Counted from the stretch's first letter, positions 49,901 through 59,148 are shown. The stretch is DNA of 59,148 nt from CAYQZD01 sp964421875 (GCA_964421875.1 CAYQZD010000007.1:1-59148); one strand, 5' to 3'. Numbers and translations are program-made. Notes: generated from the letters alone by a model not told the origin.

Positions 49901-52246
49901 TCAACTTGGTGACTTTAGTCTTTTTCTTATTTCGACTACCAGTGCCTCCATTCTTTGCGCGGATTTGCGATAACTACTATAAATATCCACAACATCTTTA
50001 AAATATAAGTATTTAATTTTATTTTCCATAAACATAGGAGAGCCAATGTATGGTGATTCAGTCAAAACTTCATCTAATTTTCTCCTTCTTGAAGACGGAC
50101 ATACAATTATAGTCTTTCCTGACACTCTAATAGATATCTTTAACAATTCAATAAATCTCTCAATCGCAGAGGTTATAGAGGAGGTTTTCTCAATTTCAAA
50201 GGCATAAGCGGGAAAACCGGCTGCGTCGAACCAAATCAGATCTATTTGCTCTACTTTTTTTCGGCTATAGGGTTTTAGTCCAAGCCCTCTCGGAAGCTTT
50301 GAAATGCTTATATCAGTTAGTTTTTTCGCGTAATTCCCCGACTTTCTCTCATTTAAACCAACCAAAGTCCTCAATCCCACATCGTTACACAACAAGGCAA
50401 GTCTATGGATAATTTCATTATGCTCAATATCATCTTCGTTTTCTACAAGCCATTCAGGCAATTTATATTTAATTGGTCGTTTATACAAATCTTCTTTATC
50501 AAATAATTCTCTTTGCAGTTCTTTCCTTATTCTATAATATTTGCCCTCATAAGGTTCGGCAATCTTGTTTAATTCTGTAATTAATTTTTGGTCGGATGGC
50601 TGGTCGCCGTTTTTTAACAAAGGAATGATATTCGCCCAAATCATTTCCAGTGTCGCTTTTATCCCTTTACGCCGGCACTGATTTAAATATGATTCGATGT
50701 AGAAACGAATTCGCAAGTCGATTGGAACAAAACCGCCTAATTTAGTATTTGGAATAATGCTCCATTTTCCAATTTTAGCGTCAAAATCAAATTTATCCGC
50801 TAATAATGGAGTAAAATCGGATATTTTATCTTTTAGTTCTGATAGAAGCCCATTCTCAATTAGTTTCGGTATTAAATCTTCATAAATTTCATCTGTGCCA
50901 GCGCCCCCGTCCCTTGCGGCGATAGATAGTTCAGCCGAATTCAAAATAAAGTCCACTGTCTTAATTCCCACTTTAGTAACAGCCAAAGCTCGCGGACGAC
51001 GCTTTTTTACAAAATTGATAACCATTTCACTAGATAGAACCTTGAGTGGATTTTTATGTTTATGATAAGACACTATTCCCGCTTTTACCACCGCCATATT
51101 CACATACTCGAAACCGCAGGATTCGGCGGCTTTAATGATTGTATCCCAAAATAATGGATCTTTATGAACGAACACTAAAGAAAACCACCGGTCGAATTTT
51201 AAAATACGGAATATTTCGTAAATACTCTGGCGAAGCAGTCCGCAGTATTCATTTTTTGTTTTCTGCAAATCACCGCCTTCAATCACTTCCGCTTGTTTGT
51301 CCTCATCATCCACCTCAAAACCCAGCCAGGCGTTCCACATCGTGGAAAGCCCTAAATAATCGATATTCGCGCCGTAAGGAGGGTCAGTGTAAATATAATC
51401 AACCGATTCTTCATCTATTTCATTTTTAAGATTTGCCGCGTCGCCTCGCAATATTTTAATATTATCCGATGAATAATAATCACTTATTTCAAGATTTGTC
51501 TCACGCTTTGCCTCTATGAACTTCTTGAATTTACTATTAAATTCATTTAATGAATCAAGTTCTACCGGATTAGGTGGTATCCAATATCGGTATACTTGTA
51601 TTGGAGAAGTATTTCCTCTGGATGGTATCCTACCTTTGGTGCTGCTAAATAGCAGATTGCATTTAGTAATAGTTGCTGAGAAAACATACATTAGTAAATT
51701 TTTTATAATGTCATCATTGGTTTTCATTATTGAAGCTCTAATCTTAGATAGAGACCTCAACTGCCGGGGACTGTATAGTTGATGAACGAACCTTCTATCC
51801 GCATTTAGCGGCAAACGAACATCTTTTGGATACCAATCTTTAATGGGAAGTTTTTCCACTTCCTTGTTTTCCATTTTCGACAGCTTCGATAAATAAGGCG
51901 TGCACTCTCCTATGACCCTTTCATACTCCTTTGTAAGAGCATCTATGTCAACCGGAGCGACCGCGATACATTCAGCGATGAAATTCGCTAAAGGATTAAG
52001 GTCTATATGAACCGCGCGCCTTCTGAGTACTAATGCTTCAACAGCGGTAACTCCTGAACCGCCGAATGGGTCAACCACAAGGTCGCCTCTTTGAGTAAAT
52101 CTCTTGATATACTCTTGGACTACATTATAACTCCGTCTTGTAAAATATGGGTGCACGCCATAGTGCCTGCGAGCGCCCTGTTTTTTGGGCGGAACCGGGC
52201 CTGTGATAGGTTCAATTCCGAGATAATCAAAATTTTCTTTATTCAA
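49901..52246 (-). CDS. DNA methyltransferase fused to a nuclease-like domain
   Basis: A 781-residue restriction-modification-like fusion. The N-terminal half is an amino-methyltransferase: cofactor motif VVDPFGGSGVTAVEAL (residues 57-72) and catalytic DYIYTDPPYG (about 284-293), which modifies N6-adenine or N4-cytosine. A region of about 300 residues without known motifs follows and may recognise DNA. Near residue 670 is IDLIWFDAAGFPAYAFEIEK, a D...E-x-K pattern as in PD-(D/E)xK nucleases, so the protein might cut and methylate by itself. The gene is clearly AT-rich, splits a run of GC-richer secreted-protein genes, and starts at TTG, all signs of transfer. No separate restriction subunit is encoded here. 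An orphan methyltransferase is the alternative. Confidence 0.8.
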   Translation of the reverse strand: MNKENFDYLGIEPITGPVPPKKQGARRHYGVHPYFTRRSYNVVQEYIKRFTQRGDLVVDPFGGSGVTAVEALVLRRRAVHIDLNPLANFIAECIAVAPVDIDALTKEYERVIGECTPYLSKLSKMENKEVEKLPIKDWYPKDVRLPLNADRRFVHQLYSPRQLRSLSKIRASIMKTNDDIIKNLLMYVFSATITKCNLLFSSTKGRIPSRGNTSPIQVYRYWIPPNPVELDSLNEFNSKFKKFIEAKRETNLEISDYYSSDNIKILRGDAANLKNEIDEESVDYIYTDPPYGANIDYLGLSTMWNAWLGFEVDDEDKQAEVIEGGDLQKTKNEYCGLLRQSIYEIFRILKFDRWFSLVFVHKDPLFWDTIIKAAESCGFEYVNMAVVKAGIVSYHKHKNPLKVLSSEMVINFVKKRRPRALAVTKVGIKTVDFILNSAELSIAARDGGAGTDEIYEDLIPKLIENGLLSELKDKISDFTPLLADKFDFDAKIGKWSIIPNTKLGGFVPIDLRIRFYIESYLNQCRRKGIKATLEMIWANIIPLLKNGDQPSDQKLITELNKIAEPYEGKYYRIRKELQRELFDKEDLYKRPIKYKLPEWLVENEDDIEHNEIIHRLALLCNDVGLRTLVGLNERKSGNYAKKLTDISISKLPRGLGLKPYSRKKVEQIDLIWFDAAGFPAYAFEIEKTSSITSAIERFIELLKISIRVSGKTIIVCPSSRRRKLDEVLTESPYIGSPMFMENKIKYLYFKDVVDIYSSYRKSAQRMEALVVEIRKRLKSPS

Positions 52247-52279
52247 TCTAATTTCTCATTTTCTAGAAGTAATCTGATA

Positions 52280-54067
52280 TTATTTCATTAATATCAACTT
52301 CTTAGTATTATTAGTCTTGCCCACATCCATCCGCGCCAAATAAACCCCGCTCGCCAATCCCCTCCCCTCAAAAACGACCCGATGCGTCCCCGCGCTGTAA
52401 TATCCCTCCGCCAACACCGCCACTTCCCGCCCGGTAATATCGAAAACCGATAGTTTAATCCTACTCGCATCTCGAAGCTCGAATCTCGCAACTATCCGAG
52501 CGTTAAAAGGATTGGGATTAACTGTCAGCATTAAATGAGACGCCGGAACCTCAGCTATATCAGTACCATCATCCCATCCCAATAGCTCCCACCCCCGGTC
52601 TCCGCTGAAACTGCACTCTCCCGCAGATTTGACAAAGAGAAAGGTGTCCGACACCGTAACCACATTGGGATAAGTCCCCAATGACGCCACATAGAGATAA
52701 TTCCCCGCCGGAGCCTGTCCGGGAACGCTCTGAGTCAAGCGGCGGCTTATCGTGCCGGCGGGCGGGATACTCAGTCCGGGCCGGATAATCGTGTAATAAT
52801 TGAATCCGTTGGGCAGAACCGCATAAACCCACCCGTCCGCCACCAGCGGATTTCCCCCCAGATATGAAATCTCCAAATCGTATCCGAAACTCCCCCCGTT
52901 CCCGGGGATTAATATCGGCGGATTAAGCGGCGTCATCGTCAAATTCAGCAGGTTGGGATTTCCCGAAGTGAACTCGTCCGCGCCGATATCGGGATGTATC
53001 GGGTCGCGGGTGTCGCCGTCGATATCGACCGAAATGCCGGGAATGGGAACTCCCATATTGTCCACCGGAGAATTCTGCTGGGTGTCGATATGCAGGTCGC
53101 CCATATTGCTTATGAAGCAGGGCTCATCGCTGAGGCTGTTTGAGTCCAGCCCCGAAACCGACTGGTAAGCCGCAAGCGTTGAGTGATAAACATTCAGCCA
53201 GCGGACGACGGACGCGCCGTTGGGAGCATACAGGTCGTTATAGTCGGACACCATAGAGGCGGCAGTCGATTCGCCGTTGACATAATATACTTTATTGGAG
53301 TAGGCGCTGCCGCCGTTGTAAAGAATGTTGTCCTTGAAAATATTGTTCTCGGAAAAACTGTTTTCACAGGCGCAGGGACCCGCTAAGTAAACCGAATTGT
53401 AGTAGAATTCATTACTGCCTCCGTACATACACCGAATCCCGTTGGAGCGGGCGTTCATAGACATATTGTTGTAGGTCTTGCACCGCGTCGCCACAAAAAT
53501 ATAAAGCCCGGTGTAACCCCCGTCGGTGATATTGTCATACACCTCGCAGTCGACGCTGTGAAACACCGCCACCCCGAAATTCTGCATCGTGGAAAGAAAA
53601 TTGTGGACATAGTTCCCTCGGATGGTGCAATGACGGCTGGAATCCCCCCCCGTAACCCGGTAAACCTTGATACCGGCGTAGTCAATCTGGCTGATTTCGA
53701 ACCCTTCGATGGTGACATACTGCACCGAAGTCAGGAAAAATCCCATCCCCTCGGTGTAGCCCGTCCCGCTGACATTGGTAACCACCGGCATCGCCAATCC
53801 CGGCGCCCCCCGTATCACCAGCGGATTGTTCGGACCCATCCCGGCGATGTCGTGCGAAATGTTCACCTGCCCGTCATAAGTGCCGGGATAAACGTTGAAA
53901 GTCACCGGCCCCGTCAACCCGTCAGCACGCAGCGAATCCACCGCCGCAATGATAGTGGGAAAGTGGTTCGCACCCCCGCCAACATCGAATTCACCGGTCA
54001 TCGCCCACACCTGAGCGCAGATAAGCGCCCCACCGGCGATAATAGTTAAAAAAATCCTGAGTTTCAT
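52280..54067 (-). CDS. Secreted beta-helix (NosD-like) protein with sorting domain
   Basis: Exported protein of 595 residues. Signal peptide KLRIFLTIIAGGALICAQVWA. The first 350 residues resemble NosD/pectate-lyase-type beta-helix domains: FPTIIAAVDSLRADG, TFNVYPGTYDGQVNIS, VTIEGFEISQIDYAGIKVYR, CEVYDNITDGGYTGLYIF. DIGADEF closes the helix. An Ig-like module (PGNGGSFGYDLEISYLGG) and a sorting domain (VNPNPFNARIVARFEL, FDITGREVAVL, GVYLARM) follow. The second half matches the 54881 gene closely in the Ig-like and sorting regions. Ligand unknown; likely carbohydrate or surface binding. Confidence 0.87.
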   Translation of the reverse strand: MKLRIFLTIIAGGALICAQVWAMTGEFDVGGGANHFPTIIAAVDSLRADGLTGPVTFNVYPGTYDGQVNISHDIAGMGPNNPLVIRGAPGLAMPVVTNVSGTGYTEGMGFFLTSVQYVTIEGFEISQIDYAGIKVYRVTGGDSSRHCTIRGNYVHNFLSTMQNFGVAVFHSVDCEVYDNITDGGYTGLYIFVATRCKTYNNMSMNARSNGIRCMYGGSNEFYYNSVYLAGPCACENSFSENNIFKDNILYNGGSAYSNKVYYVNGESTAASMVSDYNDLYAPNGASVVRWLNVYHSTLAAYQSVSGLDSNSLSDEPCFISNMGDLHIDTQQNSPVDNMGVPIPGISVDIDGDTRDPIHPDIGADEFTSGNPNLLNLTMTPLNPPILIPGNGGSFGYDLEISYLGGNPLVADGWVYAVLPNGFNYYTIIRPGLSIPPAGTISRRLTQSVPGQAPAGNYLYVASLGTYPNVVTVSDTFLFVKSAGECSFSGDRGWELLGWDDGTDIAEVPASHLMLTVNPNPFNARIVARFELRDASRIKLSVFDITGREVAVLAEGYYSAGTHRVVFEGRGLASGVYLARMDVGKTNNTKKLILMK

Positions 54068-54124
54068 TTCATTCCTTTCCGATTAGAGTCTGAAATAGAA
54101 ATGAAAGCAATCACCATAGCAATT

Positions 54125-54607
54125 CTAACAAAGCTGACCATACATTATCAAATGCCATTCTTCATTTGAAAGGCTATAGATTATGGTGGAGACATAGATT
54201 TTTTCAGGAGGCGGAATACTATGTAAACCAAAACAAATCGCGAAAATAATTGTAATTCCTAATAATAATTGCCAACCTTGATTCAGTTCCCATTCCACCT
54301 GATAATACTCAATCCTCCTGATATCACCTAAAGAAACCGCCGAAACTTCGGCGGAATCATCCCCGGTAGCGCTGTACTTTATACCTGCGGCAAAAATCGT
54401 GTCGGTTTTGGCGGTGAAACCCTCCCGATAATAAATGAGAGAACCGTCCTTCATCGTCGCCCTTGAAGGTCTGACAGCTATGAAAGACGCACTCCTGCGA
54501 ATCTTCTTTATCTTAATCTTGTCGCCGGGGACAATTACTCTCACGCAGGACAGATTCATCCCCATAGTGACAAATATCAGAACAATCGAAACCGCTTTTC
54601 GCCACAT
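54125..54607 (-). CDS. Small lipoprotein with a membrane segment
   Basis: A 160-residue protein of unknown function. ATG at 54607 gives a lipoprotein signal (KAVSIVLIFVTMGMNLSC) with the lipobox cysteine near residue 21. The body is a compact beta-rich region (ASFIAVRPSRATMKDGSLIY, SAVSLGDIRRIEYYQ) and then a hydrophobic segment (GWQLLLGITIIFAICFGL). Such pairs resemble small SH3- or YgdI-like lipoproteins but no family is certain. Lies between two secreted-protein genes, in the same direction; no coupling is evident. Confidence 0.6.
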   Translation of the reverse strand: MWRKAVSIVLIFVTMGMNLSCVRVIVPGDKIKIKKIRRSASFIAVRPSRATMKDGSLIYYREGFTAKTDTIFAAGIKYSATGDDSAEVSAVSLGDIRRIEYYQVEWELNQGWQLLLGITIIFAICFGLHSIPPPEKIYVSTIIYSLSNEEWHLIMYGQLC

Positions 54608-54880
54608 TCTTCAGACCCTTCACACGATTACACAGGATTAATTTGGTTCTTCACTGAATCGTGTGAGTAATTTAGATTAATCAAAAACTAATCAACGCCA
54701 ATTGTAATGCTGACTTGGGTGATAAAGACAATCACATCGTCGTCGAAACAACGTATGAGCGCTGAAATCGTGCGGAATATCAGCGTAATCAGCGTAAATC
54801 ATTTCTTCATCAGCGGTTCGGAAAAAACATGGTAGAGACCATCCACAGTTATTTACCCATACAAAATAGCGAGGAGCCAT
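54608..54880. other. Gene-free spacer with short repeats
   Basis: Contains an inverted repeat CACACGATT/AATCGTGTG (54618-54665) and, near 54780-54800, tandem ATCAGCGTAATCAGCGTAA. No open frame or promoter supports a gene. Confidence 0.4.
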
Positions 54881-56887
54881 TTACTTCACCAACAGCAATT
54901 TCCGAGTATCGATTTTTCCCCCGGCCTCCAGCCGCGCGAAATAAACACCACTGGCCATGCCGGAGGCATCGAAAAACATCGAATGATGCCCCGCAGGATA
55001 AAATCCCTCCGCCAAAACCGCAACTTCCCGCCCGGTAATGTCGAAAATCGACAGTTTTATCCTACTCGCATCTCGCATCTCGAAACTCGCAGCTACCTGA
55101 GCGTTAAAAGGATTGGGATTTGCAATCAACATTGATTCATTCGCCGAAGCCTTTGTAATCCCCTCCTCGACATCCCAACCGAAGAGCTCCCACCCCTGAT
55201 TATAACTGAACGCGCCTTCCCCCGCCGTTTTTTCAAACGGAAAGCTGTCGGAACCGGCTACGCTGTCGGGATACAAGCCAACAAAACCCGCATACACATA
55301 CCTTCCCGCCGGAGCATTGCCAGGAACGCTCTGTGCCAGTACCCTACTGAGCGTATCGCCCGCGCCAATGGTCAAACCCTGCCGCAATAACAGCGGCCCG
55401 TATTCACGCCCGTCAGGCAGTGTCGCCATCGTCCAGGCGTCGAAATTGAGGGGAGCGCTGGAATTGTTCCGGAGTGAGGCTTCGTAAACAAAGCCGCCTC
55501 CGTTAGGAGGAATAGTTATTGGCGGATTATGAGGAGTCAAAACAATGGATACGGCGCTCTCTTGATAATGGAAACATCCGCTGTGCGCCTTATCGTGCCT
55601 GAACATCGGCCAGCCGGGACCGGAACCCCTCCCGGCGGTGAGTGCGTACCCCCGGCCATGATTCAAAGTTGGATTCGAGGAAGTCCCGTAGCCCCCGATA
55701 ATGAAGACGTCCAGCGAATCGTCATTGTTGAAATCGGCGATGACCGGAGCGTGGTCCATCTCGAAAGTCCGGCCATAGTGAAGCTGCAGATTGTGCGCCC
55801 ACACTACTCCCCCGTCGCTGCCCCTAAGCGCCCTGAGTATTCCGTCATCCGACCCGAAAACCACATCGAGAATACCGTCGCCGTCAACATCGGCTATCGC
55901 CGCCCCCCGAAAGATGCTGCCTCCAGTGGAGTGAGTCCAAAGCAAAACGCCCGTATGGGAAAGAACCTTCAGCGATGTGTATGAAGTGAATACGATTTCG
56001 AGATGACCGTCATTGTTCAAATCCGCGATTGAAGTCGGCGCGCCAACATACAAGACGCCCTGATATTCCCATAAAAGGCTGCCGTCTTCGGCGTTGAATG
56101 CGTACACATCACCGTCGTAACAACCGATGACGATTTCCGGTCTCCCGTCCTCATCGATATCGGCGAAAGAACCGCCGTGATACATATTGTCCTCAGGCAG
56201 ACTCGAAAACCAGAGCGTCGAACCATCGTTCCCCCGCAACGCGTAAACCCGGTAATCGCCAAGCCATTGAGCCACTACCACATCCAATTGGCCGTCGCTG
56301 TCGCAGTCCAAAATATTAGGTCCGGACTGGATATAGCTGTTGGCGCCCAGATTGACCTGCCAGCAAATACTCCCATCCTCGCCGTTCAAGCAAAATACAT
56401 TCCCGTAAAAAGTGCCCAGTATAACCTCCGGACGACCGTCATTATCCACATCCGCCACCGCCGGAGGAGAATCGATGCAATTCGGATAGCCTGTGGAAGT
56501 CTGCCACTCGATACTTCCCGTCCTCCCGTCGAAACAATAAACTCTGTAAGGTGAGGACGCCGGAACCACCACCTCCAATTCGTTATCTAAATCCACATCG
56601 GCGATTACCGGGGAAGCGTCGTTGCAGCCCCCGGTGCTGTAGGACCAGTGCAATGTCCCGTTTTCCCCATTCAAGGCGTGGATGCGTTCATCGTTGAAAT
56701 AACAGCCGAATACAATTTCAGCATACCCATCGCCGTCGATATCGTCAACTGCCGCGGAGCCGAATGAAGGAGCGTTTAAATCATACCACCAGAGGACGGT
56801 CTGGTCGCTGCAAACATCGCCTTCAACCGCAAAGGATGAGAAAGTGATGAAAGTCATTAACCAAAAACAAAGCTGAAATCTCTTCAT
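54881..56887 (-). CDS. Secreted FG-GAP/PQQ-like beta-propeller with sorting domain
   Basis: Exported protein of 668 residues. ATG at 56887 follows GGAGGAAGGA and gives a signal peptide (RFQLCFWLMTFITFSSFAVEG). Eight or so beta-propeller blades cover residues 30-440, with calcium-loop motifs in each (DDIDGDGYAEIVFGC, ADVDNDGRPEVILGT, ADIDEDGRPEIVIGC, ADVDGDGILDVVFGS), as in FG-GAP/VCBS integrin-like propellers. A run PGWPMFRHDKAHSGC, then an Ig-like module and a sorting domain (ANPNPFNAQVAASFEM, FDITGREVAVL, GVYFARLEAG) follow. It shares 54 identical bases with the subtilisin gene in the sorting domain. Probably an adhesin or calcium-stabilised binding protein. Confidence 0.88.
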   Translation of the reverse strand: MKRFQLCFWLMTFITFSSFAVEGDVCSDQTVLWWYDLNAPSFGSAAVDDIDGDGYAEIVFGCYFNDERIHALNGENGTLHWSYSTGGCNDASPVIADVDLDNELEVVVPASSPYRVYCFDGRTGSIEWQTSTGYPNCIDSPPAVADVDNDGRPEVILGTFYGNVFCLNGEDGSICWQVNLGANSYIQSGPNILDCDSDGQLDVVVAQWLGDYRVYALRGNDGSTLWFSSLPEDNMYHGGSFADIDEDGRPEIVIGCYDGDVYAFNAEDGSLLWEYQGVLYVGAPTSIADLNNDGHLEIVFTSYTSLKVLSHTGVLLWTHSTGGSIFRGAAIADVDGDGILDVVFGSDDGILRALRGSDGGVVWAHNLQLHYGRTFEMDHAPVIADFNNDDSLDVFIIGGYGTSSNPTLNHGRGYALTAGRGSGPGWPMFRHDKAHSGCFHYQESAVSIVLTPHNPPITIPPNGGGFVYEASLRNNSSAPLNFDAWTMATLPDGREYGPLLLRQGLTIGAGDTLSRVLAQSVPGNAPAGRYVYAGFVGLYPDSVAGSDSFPFEKTAGEGAFSYNQGWELFGWDVEEGITKASANESMLIANPNPFNAQVAASFEMRDASRIKLSIFDITGREVAVLAEGFYPAGHHSMFFDASGMASGVYFARLEAGGKIDTRKLLLVK

Positions 56888-56927
56888 TCCTTCCTCCACC
56901 GAGTCAAAACCATATTATAAATAATGA

Positions 56928-58934
56928 CTACTTCAAGAGTAAAAGCTTCGCCGTATCATAAAGTTCCCCGGCCTCCAGCCGCGCCAAATACACCCCGCTC
57001 GCCAATCCTGTCCCATCAAATCCTACTTCGTGCCTCCCCGCAGGATAAAATCCCTCCGCCAAAACCGCAACTTCCCGCCCGGTAATGTCATATACCGACA
57101 GCCGGACATAACCGGGACGCTCGACAGTATAAGAGACCAGCGAATGCTGGTTGAAGGGATTAGGATAAGCCTTCAGCGAAAACTCCCCCGGAACCTCGAC
57201 CCCACGCTCCGCCGCAGAACTCAAATTCTCCACCGTCACTACCCAGGATACGGTATCCGCGTATCCAATCACATCCTCCACAATCATCCGCACTGTCTGC
57301 ACACAGGGATGACTGAAAGTGACCTGAAAAAAACCCGTATCCCTTGAAGCGTAAACCGAATCCCCCACCTCCAGCCGGTAGCTCAACGGATCTCCATCCA
57401 AATCGGATGCGGCGCCGCTGAATGTGATAGTGGAATCGATATCAACCGTCAGTGAATCCTGCGGAGGAATACTGCTGTCCCAGATGGGGTAATAACTCCT
57501 TTTGGCGGCGTCAAAAGCGTTCACAATCCCCCAGCCGAAATCGTTGTCAGGGTAACGCGCCTGGGAAGCGGTCATCATTAACGCCTCCCGCACCTTCATC
57601 GGAGTCCAGCGAGGATGTGCCTCCAACAGCAAAGCGACTACCCCTCCCACCAGAGGAGTCGAGAGCGAAGTGCCATTGGCGTTGCGGAATCGAGTATTAT
57701 CCCGAGGGTCGGCGCACCTGGTCCCCACCCCTAAAGCGCAGACTTCGGGCTTTATCCGCCCGTCATAGCTGGGACCGGGTGAACTGAAGCCGGCGATAGT
57801 GCTGTCGATTTCCACCGCCCCCACCGAAATCACGCTGTCCGCGTCCGCCGGAGCAATGATGTGCCCCCAATTCGAAGTCCGCTCGTTCCCCGCCGCAGTG
57901 ACGCACACTATCCCCCGCGAAACCGCAATATCGACTCCGATGGTGGTCACGCAGCTATCCCCGTTCAAATCGGGCCAGGTGTACCAGTCGATATAACCCA
58001 GAGAGGTCGAAACCACATCCGCTCCCAAACTGTCCGCCCATTCCAAACCCGCGACATAGAAATCTTCCTCTATGGGCAGCTCATAATTAGTCGCCTCCGT
58101 CTTGCCCATCAGAAATGATGCGCCAAATGCAGGCCCATATAACTGACCCTCAACCGCAGATCCGCAGGCCGAAAGCGTATAGGTTCCATGGTCATGCTGA
58201 TGCTCTGGGTCGCCGGGCTCATTATAAACTATGGAATCGCCGTTGATGAAATCCCAGGTGGCAACGATGTTCATACCCTGAAAAGCGATGTGAGAAGTAC
58301 GGCAGCCGGTGTCCAGCAGACAAACCAGAGCCCCGGCGCCGGTAATCCCCCGGTCGTGAAGTTCTACGACATTGATTTGCGCAAGCTGCGGCAGGGAAGG
58401 TCCGTAGTTGTAATCCGTATTATCGCTCCGAACCGGTATGAACGAATCGAAACCATAGTCCGACACATCGATGCGCCGTCCCCGCCCCACCGGTTTGACC
58501 GCCCTCACAAACTCCGCCGCCGATATTATTTCTACCTGCTCCAGAGTAGCGTCCACGCTGACTCCGTTGAACCAGCGCGTCGCCACTCGCAAGCGCGCTC
58601 CCGTAGTTTCCACATAGGCGATATATTCCCCCTTCACCGGCAAATCCAGCTCATCTGCTCCGCTAAGGTTAACCTTCGCCCTGCGCCGAATGGTTCTATC
58701 CGGTAAAATCCTCGAAGCCCGCTCCACCCCATCGGAAATTTCAGCCTCCGACAACCCCCGGTCGCTGAAAAATACCCACACCGGAGCGGTCTCACCGGGA
58801 TGCAACTCGGCAAAGGTCCTCGCCAATCCGCGAGACAGCATAGATTTATCCGCCGGGCGGACTTCACCCTGCAACTGCATACTGCAGATAGCGATGAGAC
58901 AAATTATGGCGGTTATTATAAATTCTCTCCTCAA
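56928..58934 (-). CDS. Secreted subtilisin-like (S8) protease with sorting domain
   Basis: Exported serine protease of 668 residues: signal peptide (EFIITAIICLIAICS), an inhibitor-like propeptide, then the catalytic domain. The triad is visible: Asp in VCLLDTG (about residue 207), His in HDHGTYTLS (about 250), Ser in GTSLSTPLVGGVVAL (about 424); the oxyanion region is VCVTAAGNERTS. An immunoglobulin-like module (SLTVDIDSTITFSGAASDLD) and a sorting domain (AYPNPFNQHSLVSYTV, YDITGREVAVL, GVYLARLEAG) close it. It sits 40 bases upstream of the beta-propeller gene, so the two may be co-transcribed, as a secreted enzyme and binding protein. Confidence 0.95.
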   Translation of the reverse strand: MRREFIITAIICLIAICSMQLQGEVRPADKSMLSRGLARTFAELHPGETAPVWVFFSDRGLSEAEISDGVERASRILPDRTIRRRAKVNLSGADELDLPVKGEYIAYVETTGARLRVATRWFNGVSVDATLEQVEIISAAEFVRAVKPVGRGRRIDVSDYGFDSFIPVRSDNTDYNYGPSLPQLAQINVVELHDRGITGAGALVCLLDTGCRTSHIAFQGMNIVATWDFINGDSIVYNEPGDPEHQHDHGTYTLSACGSAVEGQLYGPAFGASFLMGKTEATNYELPIEEDFYVAGLEWADSLGADVVSTSLGYIDWYTWPDLNGDSCVTTIGVDIAVSRGIVCVTAAGNERTSNWGHIIAPADADSVISVGAVEIDSTIAGFSSPGPSYDGRIKPEVCALGVGTRCADPRDNTRFRNANGTSLSTPLVGGVVALLLEAHPRWTPMKVREALMMTASQARYPDNDFGWGIVNAFDAAKRSYYPIWDSSIPPQDSLTVDIDSTITFSGAASDLDGDPLSYRLEVGDSVYASRDTGFFQVTFSHPCVQTVRMIVEDVIGYADTVSWVVTVENLSSAAERGVEVPGEFSLKAYPNPFNQHSLVSYTVERPGYVRLSVYDITGREVAVLAEGFYPAGRHEVGFDGTGLASGVYLARLEAGELYDTAKLLLLK

Positions 58935-59148
58935 TTCCGACCTCAGTTTAGTTAGTACTCGATTCTGTATTAAAGATAGATAATTGATGTCTCACTTTAC
59001 ATTTCTTAAAGTCGCATATGTGTGTACAATTCTATATCATTATTATTCAGCAATAGTATTACTTTACCTAAATTAAGTCAGCTTATATCACTTCTGTCAT
59101 TCCCCTATGTTAAAAAGTTCCCGAGGGATGACCTACACCATCAATAAA
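58935..59148. other. Upstream region of the protease gene
   Basis: AT-rich spacer presumably containing the promoter of the minus-strand protease. I see no clear promoter boxes or terminator and no coding frame here. Confidence 0.3.

Noticed and set aside
54618..54665. Possible terminator upstream of the small lipoprotein gene
   Set aside because: The CACACGATT/AATCGTGTG arms are about 30 bases apart and lack a T-run on either strand.

Overview
The window is bacterial, gene dense and about half GC. It most resembles a diderm of the Fibrobacteres-Chlorobi-Bacteroidetes (FCB) superphylum or one of its uncultured candidate phyla; this is inference. Six large exported proteins end in the Por/type IX-style C-terminal sorting domain (PNPFN start, then a Y/FDITGREVA-like strand, then GLYF/GVYLARL and a terminal K), and there are outer-membrane genes (lptE, an Omp85-like barrel). 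No type IX secretion machinery, rRNA, CRISPR array or complete mobile element is present.

Layout. 0-10 kb: the 3' part of polA, a seven-fold repeat secreted protein, a solitary hydantoinase-A protein and a CotH-kinase/beta-helix secreted protein, all on plus. 10-20 kb, minus: a YeiH-type permease with a small membrane partner, lptE behind a sigma-54 activator, an MBL hydrolase, purD, an AT-rich patch (eukaryotic-type kinase plus a broken REP-associated transposase) and uvrB. uvrB and the plus-strand ppiD-like gene diverge from a region with two good promoters. 21.6-24 kb: repeat-rich, with a small protein, possible small RNAs and a peroxiredoxin whose peroxidatic residue is encoded by an in-frame TGA followed by a SECIS-like hairpin, so it is very probably a selenoprotein. 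24-29.7 kb, minus: an envelope-stress-like cluster of ECF sigma factor, anti-sigma with HEAT repeats, a DUF4097 protein with fourteen TSGGD-type repeats, an Omp85-like barrel with a bactofilin-like N-terminus, and a toast-rack protein. 30-38 kb: EamA transporter, tRNA-Leu(CAG), POT transporter, yajC, a PEMT/ICMT-like methyltransferase, tgt, prmC and prfA. 38-41 kb: an FtsZ/CetZ-like GTPase joined through a membrane segment to a degenerate L,D-transpeptidase and NTF2-like domain, then a MerR regulator. 41.7-48 kb: Tat-exported glycosylasparaginase, a 1497-residue hybrid histidine kinase and speE. 48-59 kb, minus: secreted beta-helix, beta-propeller and subtilisin proteins with sorting domains, interrupted by an AT-rich methyltransferase-nuclease fusion.

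The most unusual items are (i) the tubulin-family/degenerate transpeptidase fusion, (ii) a roughly 90-100 base element present five times, with compensatory changes in three mutually competing segments and sigma-70 promoters directly upstream of three copies, (iii) the seleno-peroxiredoxin lacking the usual resolving cysteine, and (iv) a REP-type transposase remnant whose reading frame contains a perfect 28-base palindrome that also occurs, with one change, elsewhere in the window. Several other dispersed palindromic repeat families fill the intergenic DNA.
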